The position numbers and the translations under genes are program-made. From NCBI GenBank assembly GCA_918807975.1, contig OU964921.1, forward strand, positions 36,792,498-36,856,497: a DNA stretch of 64,000 nt, written 5' to 3'. Positions 12,054-24,900 of the stretch are shown here, in pieces. Every line of letters starts with the position of its first letter. Position 1 is the stretch's first letter. Below the pieces are notes generated by a model. That model was not told where the DNA came from. It was given only the letters and a program-made list of their open reading frames with translations, and did not search any database. The stretch comes from Aplidium turbinatum (Eukaryota; Chordata; Ascidiacea; Aplousobranchia; Polyclinidae).

Positions 12054-13046
12054 TGAGAGAGAGAGAAAACTTTTATTTATTTATGAATAGTGATGAATTA
12101 AATATGAATGATGATTCGTACGATTTCTTCATTTTTTCACTTCAAGTATATTTTAGGTTTTGTAGGAACGTATCCAGTGAGCTACAGTTTTATTAAACTG
12201 CAAAAAACAATAAATCTTCGAAAAAAGCAACCGCTTGTACCAACTCCGACCAAACTGTGATCCACCAATTACATCTAGAAAGCATTTGTTTTATCCGTCG
12301 CTAACGACGCCCACCCAGGATGACGTAACACCACCAAAGTCGTCTCAGAGCAGTGAAATATGGAGTTTCGCCAGTGGTGGCGGTGCGGAACTGTCGTTTT
12401 GTATAAATTTTGCCCTAACCAGTCGAGCTTCGAGGTTAAGATTAAAAAGTTCGCTAAGCATAATTCTGCGCTAGAAAATGCTTAGAAAAGTTACTATACT
12501 TGGGTCCAACCTGTCAGGGGCACTTTAAAGCAAATTGCTTAGAGTTGCAAACTTGTGATGACGTAAACAACTTTTTACCATATTAACTAAGTAATCACTT
12601 GTACAAAGCCTAAAAAGCGTTTAGTCAAATAAATCTTTATTTAGCAGATTAATGGTTTATTAACTTCAAAATAAGGTTTAATTGCCAGTGCATTAAAGAA
12701 TAATCTCGATTTCTGCAAAACCCAACTTTGTTGGCGATTCTTTTCAGTGTCGATGAAACAAGTAAGGTAAGTGACATCACAATATAAGTAAATTACTGCT
12801 GACGTTAGCAGATGCTATATCAATGTACAGTTGACTGGTTTATGCTATCTGAAAATGTAAAAATGTGGCTCAAGTGATGTGTGGCTTTAAGACCCCATTT
12901 TTGCCAATTTATTAAGCTCAACCGCATCAATGCAATGTTGCAAGTTGTTTCATTTGACTGTAAATAAACTCGATTCAGCTCTGGCGTATAAAGTATGAAC
13001 ACGCACTGGCAAAGATTTCTTTCAAAAACCTATCACGTTTATTATT
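12054..13046. other. Spacer; no gene seen
   Basis: AT-rich sequence between the P2X7-like remnant and the hAT element at 13.06 kb. Only short, overlapping open frames on both strands. No repeat family recognised. Confidence 0.5.
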
Positions 13047-13054
13047 AATAGGAG

Positions 13055-13854
13055 CAGTGGCGTATTCTCCATGCATGCACTGCATGCCTTACAATTCTGA
13101 TGAAATCAGAAATCTTTCAGAAGCAACGAATTTATGAGTAGAAATTGAAAATGTTAATAGCAGAACCACCTCGCTCTCTTAATTTCAATATTCGAAACAA
13201 CTGTTCGTTTTAAAAATTTGGAAACTCTGCTGACCCTGGCAACTCTGCATGCTGAGACGAGCTCAGCATGCGTTGGTAATACAATTTGCCTATTCGCTGC
13301 TCTTTTACAACAGCGCGGCGCAAACGGAACCAAGGCATGCAGATTTGAAATTGCATGCAAAACAAAAATCACGATCTCGAGACAAGGTTGCCAGATTGGT
13401 CGTTTAAAGGCCAAATCTCAGAAATTCGGGTTTTTAAAAAGTGTTTGGCCGGACTATTTTTGTTTGGACGCTTGTTTTTTTTTTAGTTTTTCGATGGGCA
13501 TTTGTTTGGCCTTTTTTCTTTTGGTCCTCATAGTTTAAAAATCATCAAGAAAACGGGTCGGGTGTATGCTGAAGGCCATACACCGCTGCATAGCGCTTCA
13601 AGTCCGATTTCCTGCAGTGCAGGATAAAGATATAAAATAAAGACATTGGATTCATGGTGCGTTCCAAACCTCATTTTTTGCAAAACAGCTCAAACAATTA
13701 TCAGCTAAGTAAGGCTCAGATTGCAAGAAAAACTATAAAACCTAAGGCAAATTTGCAAATTTTTCCTGGGGGGGCATGCCCCCAGACCCCCCTACACTGG
13801 CTCTGACCCTTCTTCCATTGCATGCCTACGAAAATCAACCAGGATACGCCACTG
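13055..13854. mobile_element. hAT-type non-autonomous element
   Basis: The ends are CAGTGGCGTATTCT and, reversed, CAGTGGCGTATCCT. They are flanked by AATAGGAG (13047-13054) and AATAGTAG (13855-13862), an 8-bp target duplication with one difference. About 800 bp long, with a subterminal GGGGGGGCATGCCCCC block near the right end. No transposase domain recognised. Confidence 0.75.
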
Positions 13855-13862
13855 AATAGTAG

Positions 13863-15252
13863 GGTCAGTTGTGCACATTTTGACTCTACTATATAGTGTT
13901 TCGTACGCCACAAAGAGCATTGTGATTACGAACTTTAACACACCTCTTCCAGGCAGGGTACGGGATGGAATGGAACGAAAAAAGATGTTTCTTTCAAGCT
14001 TTATTACTATTTCAACATTTTTTTCCAATTACATAGTTTTACGTCTTCAATAGGCTACATTTTTTTTGCAACGTTAAAATAAACAGAATGTTTCCAACGC
14101 CATGTTTGTCCGGATTTCTACCAGTCGTAGAATAGCAGTTCTTTCTTCATCATTGTAAATACCTCATTCATCATCACTTAATGCTTCCGATCCTGACAAA
14201 AGTACATAAATTTACCAGGATTAATAAATTGAAGTTGCCAATCTAAAATTGGTGTATTTTAAGAATTTCAATTTCCAGACATGCGTCCATAAAACAATAT
14301 TCCTACTAATAAATAGAATTATTTTTCAGTTTTCGTTGAGCTTGTAATTAACTTCTTTTTGATCTCTTATATCCGTTACTGACTTGGAATGCGGATGCCC
14401 TAAAGCCGTTAGCTAGATGAATCATTAATGCAGTGTGATTGAGTGAGCAAAACAAGCAAAAACATGGGCAAAAACTGAGAATAGTTGCATTTGTTTTTTC
14501 CGGAAGAGAGGTACGTGGCCAAGTGCCCTTTCTGGATAAGCTCCTAATGCTCTCAGATGCACCCGAGAGAGAAAAATCTTGTAATACAATTAAAATTCTT
14601 TAGTATGGAGACTTTTTGTATAGAACTTGGTTTCGGGTATTTTAGGCATTTATTGCTTACGCACAAGAAGAACATTTCACTCGTCTACGAGGTTTTACAT
14701 TCGAACGAACGTTCAATAGTGTTTTATATAGTTAAGTTGTGGTACCTGTATCTACTGTATACGTAAAAAAAAATCTACAGTATGATGTATGTTTTTTGCT
14801 TTCGATTGTGTCATCGTCAACCCGCCTAATGGAGTGGAAGGTCTGCGTGTCTTGGATAATGAAACCAAAGATTGGCTGCTTTATAGTAGCCTTCCAGTGC
14901 AGTCCGAGAACATTGTGAATCTGGGGTGATAAATGGATAGACCCTCGGCCTCAGAAGCTCATACAAAGAAGCAGACAGATATTTGTTTTGGATCGACCTC
15001 AGTTTGCAAAAAAAACAAAAAAACAATTGAAAGTCTTTGTGAATTCTCAATGCAAACAGCAGTCAATTGTTTTTTAACTTTTACGTCCACCACTTTTTTA
15101 GAGTCACTAGTTTTTAACCCACACTTTTCAGCAAAAATTGTACTGGATCCTATATTGCGAGACACGAGATCTCAAGTGGATCACGTCAAACATTACTTAT
15201 GCTTTTGCATGCTTGTAAGCAGCGAAAAGTCACCACATTGCTTGTTTTGTAG
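13863..15252. other. PDX2 upstream region; first coding exon not found
   Basis: No gene can be supported. An open frame with Met at 14933, 15051 and 15210 runs into the PDX2 exon, but its sequence is unlike the family. A real start is more likely in a small upstream exon that supplies ATG plus two bases. Confidence 0.45.
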
Positions 15253-17490
15253 CATTAACGTGGGCGTTCTTGCCATTCAAGGAGACTTCACAGAACATGT
15301 TAAACACTTGAATCAGGCTGCACAGAGCCTCAATGCAACCTCAGACGATACAGCGCTTGCAGTTGATGTTAGAGAAATTCGAAACGTAAAGCAGGTAAGG
15401 CCAGAGTAAACATTTTACAAAATAGCTCTTAAAAAATGAATTTTACGCTTTAATTTTACCACCTTTTTTCAAAATCAATGCATACACGGACCTCTAAGGA
15501 ATCCTTAGACCAAAAATTAAGAACTACTTGCCCAACATAACTGAGCTACTGAGTTAGCTTTCTGGGTAACTTTACTGGAGCACTTTCTCATAGTTAGATA
15601 CTAGTAACTTTGTACAGTAGATCTGCAAAAGTTGAACAAAAGTATCTACAGTAATTGTGGTATACGCATGGTTTCCACTTTGCCTGTGTGCGTGCTAGGG
15701 CATAAATTAAAAAAAAGCAGGACACTTGTGGATTGCATTGAGTGTCGGTTTTAACGTGAACTTCATGCTTACCTGACCTCAGACGCCTACGTACTCCGAG
15801 TAGCATAGTCGCTTAATGGCACAGTGGATTCACAACATCATTGTAAAATAATAGCCTAAATGTGTTCTTTCTGCATACTAACATTCTTTGATCAGCATTG
15901 ATGCTGAAAGGTACAAAAAATGGTAGAAATTTCATAACACTGATAAATTTATAAAGCAGATATGTTGTTGAAACATATGTTTTTGAACTCCAAAAAAGTG
16001 TGCTAACATGCAAGTGGAAGTAGTCTACTGTATTGTATGTAATATACGGTAGGTGAACGAGGAATTGGATGGCCTCATTATACCAGGTGGTGAGTCAACT
16101 GTTATGCACAAGCACCTGAGCGAAAGTGGTTTCTTACAAAGTCTCAAGGCATGGATTCGGAAAAAGAATAAGGTATTTCGAAAATTCTTTTACATGAAAT
16201 TATAACTCCACTTTTGGAAATGTTCCGTAAGCTTCGCTGATCTCAATAACACCGTCGCGATCTCAAGCGCAGGATAAATTCTCCCCTCGCCAATTTAAAG
16301 AGGAGCACAACTTCGAAACAGAAAGCTACACTCTGCAGTTCTTAATGTCACATTGAAGCATCTTTCAAATTTTAAATTTTGTGTCAGTTTGTTCAACTTC
16401 ATATTATTTTTGGATTTGTGGTCATCTCTTTTTCACCGCTAGACTACTTATACATTACTGGATCTGTACCTTGCAGACTACTGAAAATCCAAACAGCAGG
16501 TGTCTATGAAATAATAAGTGGCCTTTAAAGTATTGACACCTGCTGTTTGGATTTTCAGTTCAGATTTTCGACATGAGTCTGTGGACACCAGTTTAGAAAC
16601 CTAGGGTCTAAATTTTGCTGGTAAATAACTTGTTACGATTTCCTAACTAAACATTCTAACAGCACACAAAAGACAAATTCAGTTAATCGTTTGGTTTATG
16701 CATTTTCAGTTTACGTGGGGAACATGTGCCGGTCTTATCCTTCTATCAAATCGAGTGGAAGGGCGCAGTCCAACGGTAAGTTGTTAACGAACGTCGACTT
16801 TATTCCTTTGATAAATGCAAGGTTTTTGTACATTTATGTTATTTAATCGAACGTAACCAGCGATGCAAACATAGAAGTGCAATCAGTTCTTGTCTTTTGT
16901 GCAAAATGCAAGTGCTGTTGATTTTTTGAAGTGTTACATACTACCGCTTTGCTTTTGCATAGCTCCTTTTGCATGTTCAGCATGTTTTGGTTTTACTAGA
17001 CCTACTTCACTTTGTTCTCGTAGTGGGTAGCTTTTACGTAATCCATACTTTATCAAAAGTTTTGTCGAGAACGTTATACTTCCTTTACAGACGTAAAAGC
17101 TATTTTTAATAACCACAATTTTATTTTATTTTTTTGCAGCTTGGAGGTTTAGATATCACTTGCTCTAGAAACAGTTTTGGCCGCCAGATAGACAGTTTTG
17201 AATGCACGTTGAACTTGTCAGATCCCAAGCTTGCGGTGAATGGAAATTCGAATCGTTTCCACGGTATATTTATTCGAGCTCCCCAAATCAAATCGGTTGA
17301 TACCGACGAAGTGTCGGTTTTGTGTCGTATCCCAAAAGAACAACATCGATCTGACATCAGTGACGCAGTTGGTGTGCGTCAGAACAACGTCATGGCTTGC
17401 ACATTTCATCCAGAACTCACTAGTGACACCACGTGGCATAAGTATTTTCTTACACAAGTAGTGTTTCACAAGACAAACGAATCTCTTTAG
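15253..17490 (+). CDS. PDX2: PDX2: pyridoxal 5'-phosphate synthase, glutaminase subunit (first exon not identified)
   Basis: Class-I glutamine amidotransferase that hydrolyses glutamine and passes ammonia to PDX1 to make PLP. Exons: 15253-15394, 16053-16172, 16710-16775, 17140-17490 (stop at 17488-17490). All have GT/AG borders, phases agree, and they give 225 codons. Landmarks in order: INVGVLAIQGDF at the N-terminus, GLIIPGGEST (oxyanion strand), FTWGTCAGLILLS with the catalytic Cys, and NNVMACTFHPELT with the catalytic His and Glu. The triad is therefore intact. Length fits the family (about 190-250 aa). The first exon here begins in mid-codon, so a short 5' exon (ATG plus a few bases) is missing. 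A polyadenylation signal AATAAA lies at about 17650. Divergent neighbour of PDX1, its obligate partner. Confidence 0.93.
16480..16559. repeat. 25-bp perfect inverted repeat in PDX2 intron
   Basis: Arms 16480-16504 and 16535-16559 (ACTGAAAATCCAAACAGCAG... and its reverse complement) are perfectly complementary over 25 bases around a 30-base loop. It lies in the intron before the catalytic-Cys exon. It could be a MITE tip or an RNA hairpin. Confidence 0.8.
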
Positions 17491-18333
17491 AGCATATAAA
17501 TTGAACGTTTGCGTAATTGGCCATTGTAAGCTTGTGTAGGCTACTATGCGGGGTTTGTGTAGTCAGCGTAAGGCTGTATGTTTATTGGTCATGTGACCAG
17601 AGCAATCATTTCATATCATTGCCGATACGTAAATCTTGATATTGTTTAGAATAAAGTTGCGACAGAAACGATGAAGTTTTTAATAATTCTTCATTTGTGA
17701 CGCAATTTCTAGAGTTCTAATTTGCTCTTTTGGAAGATTTTTTCCAAAGTAAGTGAGCGTTGTCCATATGTCACAGTTCGTTTCTCTTAATTGTTTTTGG
17801 GAACTTCCTTAAAGAAAGATCATGTCAGATTTCGTAATTGATTGTCGCCTATCCTTGTGGTGGCAGTGCTGTTTACTTATATCACTTCATTCATGAACTT
17901 GTTCAATAAATTTAACTTACGCTCGATGTTATTGCTTTTTATGTAAAATTGTACAACTTGCTCTTACCAGTATCATGAAACATAAATAACTTTTAAATTT
18001 TAATCAACCATTAATCAGCTTCCACATCCCATTGGTTGACACTTCAGTCATTGGCTTCATCTCTTACGTTCTGAAGTTCATAACCATATGATTTTGATGT
18101 TCTCTACCTGTGCGCGATAAACATGTCCTTGATTTGTCCATTAAAAATTTCTTACAATTGTGTTCAGCAACACGCTTGTAGTCTTCTGATTTAAAATTTG
18201 AATGGCTTACAATTATTTGTCACGAATAATTTCAAATTTTATTTCTTTCGGTTAAAGTTGATGAACCATAAGTAAAACGATATTTTTACTTGGCGTAAGC
18301 TGCATATTTCGAGCAGTTGCTCGTTGTTTTGTA
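17491..18333. other. PDX2 3' flank
   Basis: Contains the PDX2 3' UTR and AATAAA at about 17650. No further gene seen. Confidence 0.5.
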
Positions 18334-18632
18334 GTTGGTTGGTTTTGGAATCTTTATCCTTGGACTGACAACACCTTGATACGTTATTCCTGGTAGTTTC
18401 GCATACTTGTAGTTGTAGAGGCTCTTGACTCAGGGCCGGTAACCGAGTGAACTTTTCCGATTGTTGAAGTCTTGTTTGCCGGGGAATTATTCCATCCATT
18501 AGATGCCGCTGAATAGAGTGCAGTCCTTATAATGCGTTCCTCAAGCGCACACTCCGAGAGTCGAATCAGCGTCGCTTGATCTTGATCCTTCTTCGATCAT
18601 GAAGTCACTAACCAACTGAGCTATCGGAGCGG
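18334..18632 (-). repeat. tRNA-derived SINE (family 1), minus strand
   Basis: Read on the minus strand it begins with a tRNA-like head (GATAGCTCAGTTGGTTAGTG as A-box region, GATTCGACTC as B-box region). The body follows (ATGGATGGAATAATTCC, CAATCGGAAAAG, CGGTTACCGGCCCTG) and it ends in GGATAAAGATTCCAAAACCA. About 300 bp and nearly full length. Confidence 0.85.
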
Positions 18633-20701
18633 ATTTGTTGATCTATATGCTATGTTAGCAACTATCACTGCTGAATTTTGTTTTACATCTTAGTTCAGTT
18701 CGGCTGACCAAACGATGGTAGAACTGCTACCTTTGCGACTTGATTTGTCATATTTTGCAAATTTTGATTACCACTACTGCTAATGTCTGACCGCAATTTT
18801 CCAAAATTTTTTACTTTTTGCTGACTCGCAATGATATTTAAGCTTTTTGTTGCCTTGGGAAAACAGTAAAAAAAGAGGAAAAGTAAGTTGAAAAAACGCT
18901 CAATCAAACTGCTAAAAGTCGATTAACAGTTTGACTGAAATTTTCGAAATCAAATTGTCTTTATTTTTCAACGTCTGATGATGTTAAAACCCGTTGCGTC
19001 ACCTTGGGAAGACTTTAAAATATTATTTTAGAAAAATTGATTCAGACAGTCACCAAAAGCTAGCAAAATCTGAAATTTTTTGCAGAATTTGACAAATCAG
19101 ACCATCTCTGGTGAGCCATGGGTTACCCTTTTATTTCACATAATTTTAACGGATTGGTTTGATGCCTGGGTTATTTTCTTCATAGTTTGGTAAAATCACT
19201 CAACAATTTGGTGAAGTTTTATTCATTATTTACACCAAGACGAGTTTTTCTCGTGAAAAAAGATTTACAAAATGCAGCATATTAATAGACCATGAAGAAA
19301 TGTGCCGACATTTTTCACACACGCAATTGAATAGCACTGAAACAATCGTAAAATAGATTAAACATTTGAACACCTTAAGTTGTTTCTAAAAAAATGAATT
19401 ATTTTCCTTTTATTTCACAACTAATTCTTCTTGGTTTTCCCATGTCAATAAAGCACCTTTAAAAATAGCCTTAAGAAAATACGCAAGCAGCTACCACTAT
19501 TAGCGCCAATGATGAGGAATCAATGGTGAGAAAAAAGTGACCTTATGTGAAGTGGTTTAGCATGTGCTATAGGCCTATATGGCTTGCGTTGTCTTGTAGG
19601 GTATCAAAGTTCTTAACCTTTTTCCGTTCATTTACTGCAAATAAAAAGTATATTATTTGTAGAAATCTGTAAATGAATGAAACATTTTCATAAAACTAAA
19701 GCTTTGAAACATAAAGCATTAACAAGACTCTTGGTTTCCAATAGCAATCCATGGTCTTGCGTGATGCACATACACTACAGTAGTCGTTCAAAGCCATTCA
19801 CAAACGTAACATCTGCATTCTTCTATCTGTGTATTTCAGCTTGTTTAGACATGTAAAAGCTTTTCGTTAACTTCATTTGTCGACGAATACTTTGAGGCAA
19901 TTCTTTCACCATCTTTCGCCTGAAGTACAAAATAGAAGTTTAAAGAAAAACGCCGTTGAGGCCCAAAATTTACCGTTAGCGCATAGTGTTGCGACCATGC
20001 CATATTTTAAACTGAGTGTCCTGCTTTGGTATCATTCACGTTATAACGTTCGCATTTTGTCGCTTCTACCTTTTTCTAGGTCTCTGCTATGTTTGGGCAT
20101 ATATTGTTTTTCGTTGTGATGGTTAAAAATAAAAACAAACTGAACTGATCTCAACAAAAAAAATCAGCCCAATCACCAAGCACCTTCATTTGTTGCTTTC
20201 TTATAATAAGATAGATTAGGATTTAATCGATCCATCAACAACGTTTTACAAGCGCTGGAATTAAAAACCATGTAGGCTACCGCACACGCCTATATTATTA
20301 TTATTATTTATTTGAGTCAGACAAACCTGTCTATATCCACAACAAAACAACGAAATAATACACAAACTGAAAATGCACAAAGGTCACAGAGAGCCACTTT
20401 GGATGTCGTCGGTTTAAGAGCTCACTAAATATCTACTGTTACAAATTTACGTACAATGAGCGTTGGAAGAGTTGAAAGTATTCAGAACAATAAAAACAAT
20501 CAGATAACATCAGGTCTGATATAAAGCGATTTGAAGAGTGTATGCTATTATATTGTATATAGTGATATCTTGTTATTTCGGCAGTTTTAGAAGTAAACTG
20601 CATTAACTTTTTGCCACCGGACAGTGTTAGATGAAATCTAGTGAACAACCAGCACAGCGACGTGAAACTTTAAGGTGAGAGTCACACCGAACATACTAAA
20701 C
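18633..20701. other. Spacer; no gene seen
   Basis: Only short overlapping open frames. A (TTA)n-like microsatellite lies near 20293-20310. No recognised repeat or gene. Confidence 0.5.
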
Positions 20702-20827
20702 TGTCTTCAGCATACAAAAACGTCGCACCAAAAATGGCGCATGTTTGTTTCCTTTTACCATTCACACCAGAAATTATAATAATGGTAAAAGGAAACAAAC
20801 ATGCGCCATTTTTGGAGGCTGAAGACA
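20702..20827. repeat. Long hairpin: 35-bp perfect arms, 18-bp loop
   Basis: The inner arms 20728-20762 and 20781-20815 are perfect reverse complements (CCAAAAATGGCGCATGTTTG...). An outer 10-bp pair TGTCTTCAGC (20702-20711) with GCTGAAGACA (20818-20827) extends the stem after a 16/2-base asymmetric gap. No coding sequence. It may be a young MITE or a hairpin-RNA locus. Confidence 0.85.
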
Positions 20828-21431
20828 ATTATTTACACAGCTTAAAGTGTATTGAGTCACTTTGGAAATCTTGCTTGCGACTGTGAAGAAATGTACTCTC
20901 AGAGTGTTAAGTGCGCATATGGTGTTGCCAGATGCGTGGGACATGGTCGGTTCGGAAGTCAATAATTTCCGTTGCGAAAGGTTGCAAAACCACAGTCATG
21001 TCAAATCTACATCTGGACGTAGGATCAAGGATTTATAATTCAAAAGAGTGACGATATTTTCAACAGTTACCACGGCTGAAACAATCTAACACAAAAAGAA
21101 TTGCAGATTCGACTTGGGCTGACGAAAAAAAAATCGGGACAAACTTGCATTGGCATTTTGTGCAGCTCTTTGCAGTATAAGCAAGCTTAACATTGCTAAT
21201 AGGCACAAATATAAGACTTTTTTACAACTCTTGCACAAACTGAAAAGTAGGCTACAAAAGGTGGACAGCAGTCTAAACTTTGACTTGGTTAATGTGACCT
21301 AGACCTCCATTTGCAATCGACATCGTAAAAACAAGGAGACTTTTGTCTGAAGGAAATAGGCTAACTAAGAACAGTCCAAGTTCGAAAACGTTTAATAATA
21401 TTCCAACCACAAGACCTACTATATCAGCTAT

Positions 21432-21480
21432 CCCAGACAGCCACTTTATCTGGTCCAGATCCTGGTCAGATCTTCACCTG
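21432..21480. mobile_element. Left half of palindromic MITE split by the BEL/Pao insertion
   Basis: Starts CCCAGACAGCCACTTTATCTG. Its reverse complement matches, with a few differences, the right half at 30478-30522 (CCAGATAAAATGGCTGTCTG GG). Together they form one inverted-repeat element into which the LTR element inserted at ACCTG. Confidence 0.75.
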
Positions 21481-21969
21481 TGGTCACAGCGGTAAACCAT
21501 AATCTCTTCGTGGGAAAATTTTAACATAAAGTTCCCGAATCCGTTCGTCTGTATATAATGACCGAAGAAACACACACTTGAACTTCTTTTCAAACAGTGT
21601 ATTTCTGTAAAATTAGCCCGCGGCTATCGAGATGACTGGTGCAACGCCTTACACCTCAAAACTGTCACTACGATACAGATTACTTGGATAAAAGACGGAG
21701 AATTTGTCCAGCTAGCAAGCACCAAATAAACCAGTTAAATGTGCGACCGACTTCCAACAAACAACTTCGAGAATGAATCAGAAAAATTTGTGATAACTCA
21801 AAGGCGACGCAACATTTCATGTTTAAACCGGTTTCAACAGGATTGACACGAGTCTTACGGACGATGGTGCAATTTTGGCTCATGTTTTAGGAATTTCCAT
21901 GACGTAATATTCAGTAGACCCGAACGGTTTCTACATGACGTTTGACCAGGCGAACAACCGTCTGGAACA
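21481..21969 (-). repeat. 3' LTR of the BEL/Pao element
   Basis: 489 bp, with TGGTCACAGC at the left end and GTCTGGAACA at the right in plus orientation. It matches 29984-30472 base for base as far as can be read by eye (constant offset of 8503). Confidence 0.95.
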
Positions 21970-24900
21970 TAGCGGCCCCTAGTTATGACAGTCTGACATG
22001 GCATAACTAAAAAAGAATTGACGACAATTGTGAGCCAATGAATAAAAACACATGATACACAAATTGTTTGAATCACTCACGTTTAAGTTAATACGCAAAT
22101 ACAAAGGGCATGCGAAGAATGAACACTTGAACAGCAATAAGAATAAACACGACGATACATGAAATTGGTACCATAGGTATTAGGTACACGCAAAAATGAT
22201 GCTATATACAATGATTGCGATAATAACCGACTGTTCTGGGCTCAGACAAGTGTCGGCCACCGCAGACAAAACCAGGCTCAAACCCTAACACTTAGGTGTT
22301 CTTTACGGGGGCGAGGCACGAAATATCCCTCAACACATAGTCTACTTTCACTTTCCCCGTACTCTCATCATAGTTGCAGACGGCAACTTTAGCTCTACGA
22401 ACCACAGGCTTCCCTTTCCTAATTTGTGGAACTACCTCATGCACCCTCCCAAGTTGATACTTCCCACGTTTACCAATGTCCTGGAGAGAACCTACCACTA
22501 CAAGTTGACCAGGCTCCAAATTCTCGGCCATTTTTAGCCATTTTTTCCGGCCCTGAAGACCTGGCAAGTAAAAATCGATCCATTTACTCCAAAACTGATG
22601 AGAAAGTGACAAATTGAACCGATAATCCCTTCTTAATTGGTCACGATCATGTGGTTGCCCAACAGCACAGTATGGGTCTAAGTATGGGGTCAAAAGTGAG
22701 GCAGGGGTGATGACAGTAAAATCCCTAGGGTCGTCACTCAAAGGTACCAAAGGGCGTTCGTTCACGATCCGAACGGCACTGCCTGTGTACGTAAGCAGTT
22801 CAATAAAATTGGGCTTACGAATTGAAGAGTCCAAAATGTGAAAAAATGCGATTTTAAATTGTTTAACCATTGCCTCCCAGGCGCCACCTTGCGCCGGAGC
22901 ATACGGAGGTATAAATTCCCAGTTTATCTCTCTCTGTCTCAGGGCGTTGTGAAATTCAGCTGATTCTATCAACTCGGGTAACTTCTTAGATGCTGCCTGA
23001 AAGGTACTTCCATTGTCGGAATAGATAGCATTAACCTGCCCACGTAAATCTGTAAACCTTGTAAAGGCAAGTAAAAAATCACTCAGCGACAATGACGTAA
23101 CCAGCTCAACATGAATAGCGCGAGATGCCATACATGTGAACAAGAGTCCCCAAGCTTTTTTGTGACTTCTACCTTCAACGAAAGTTAAAGGTCCAAGATA
23201 GTCTAAGCCGCAATCAAAAAAGGGTTTCCTATGCGCAGTTGTGCGAGACAAAGGTAAATCAGACATGAGCTGCCTTATAGGTCGAGCTTTCTCAATCGCG
23301 CATACACCACAGTCATTAAGATACCTTTTCACGGAGGCATTACCATTAGCGATCCAAAACTTCTGTCGCGTAGACAACAAAGTGTGCTGTACTCCACAGT
23401 GCGCATTTCCATTATGATGCGACAGTACAACAAGCCTAGTGAAGGGGTGCTTCGAAGGCAAAACAATCGGATGCTTTGCTTCAAGAGAGATCTCGGGAGA
23501 ATTACTTAAGCGCCCTTCAATGCGGATTACACCAGCGTCATCTACACAAGGTCTGTACTTTTTAAGTGAACGTAATTCTTTCAACCGTTCCTTCTCACGT
23601 TGCGAAGCGCCAACACTACCTCGCTTTATCACTTCCTCAAGGGCATCCGGCGATCGTTTGGTCATTAAATGTACCACATCGCCATACACGCTCTTCTGAA
23701 CAAACTTCACAGCCAACTCTGGAGCACTGTTAAGATAAGATGCATCCAGTTTTGGCTTCACAAAGCTACGCTTTCTCGTTTTACAGCACAAAAATTCTAC
23801 AAAGGCAACCAAATAAGCGATTCTCTTTTTCATAACATACAAAGAAGGTGCGGCCTCGATCAATCTGTGAAGACCACCCTGTCCAACGTCAAGCGACTCC
23901 TCTTCGTCACGAAGATATAGGCTATGGACAGGTACTGGAGTGGCATTTTCTACAGATGGAATTTCCTCACACTGGTAGAGAAGACTAGAACCATTTAACC
24001 ACAACTCTCGAAATTCTTTCTTTGTAATAAGATTTGGCCTTGTGCCAACATCAGCTGGGTTCATATCGGTAGGGCAAAAACGCCAATCCTGGGCTCCAGA
24101 CAACAATAAAATATGCTCAACTCGACGCGTAATAAACTTATTCAAACGTAAATCAGGGTTTTTAACCCACTGCAACACAGTACGAGAATCACACCAAAAA
24201 TACTTAAGGCAGTCGGGCATCTTCAATGCCTCGTAGGCCTGCTTCACGAGTCTTGCTGTATTCAAAGCGGCAACAAGCTCTTTCCTAGCTATCGGCCAAG
24301 AAAACTGATTTTTTACAACAATGGTAGATTTACCCAGAACGAAAGACACACTCGGAACTCCGTTAACCAGTCTACGTAAGTAAACAACAGAAGAGAAAGC
24401 TTGATTCGAAGCATCACTAAACCCATGCAATTGATATGAAACAATATCATCCGGACTGCACACACCAGAGTTTGCAAAATACCATCTCGGTAACGAAAAA
24501 TCCTTAAGCAGGTCCAAAGAGCGAAGCCACGACTCCCACTCTTTAACAAAGCTATCAGGGACCTCGGTGTCCCAATCAAACTTGTCTATCGCCAATTGCT
24601 GAAGTATAAGGCGTGCTTTTAGAAAAAATGGCGCTCCAAAGCCTAGCGGATCAAAATTTTGTCCAAGCTGACTGAGCATACTTCGGCGCGTGTGTTTAGC
24701 TAAGGGCTTTAAGGAACATGCGATACGCATCTCGTCAGACTCGGTTTGCCACACACAACCCAATGTCTTCGCTGATGGCAAAGTCATATTTTCAGTCTGA
24801 AAGTCAATGTCACGAATCAAAGGTGAAAGCATCTCATTATCCAAATTTGACAAGACAATCATAGCCTCCTTGTTAGCACTCCACTTACCAAGTTTAAACC

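Noticed and set aside
14933-15252. Upstream extension of PDX2 in the same frame (Met at 14933, 15051 or 15210)
   Set aside because: The sequence is unlike any PDX2 N-terminus, and an AG acceptor directly precedes INVGVLAIQG; an upstream exon is more likely.
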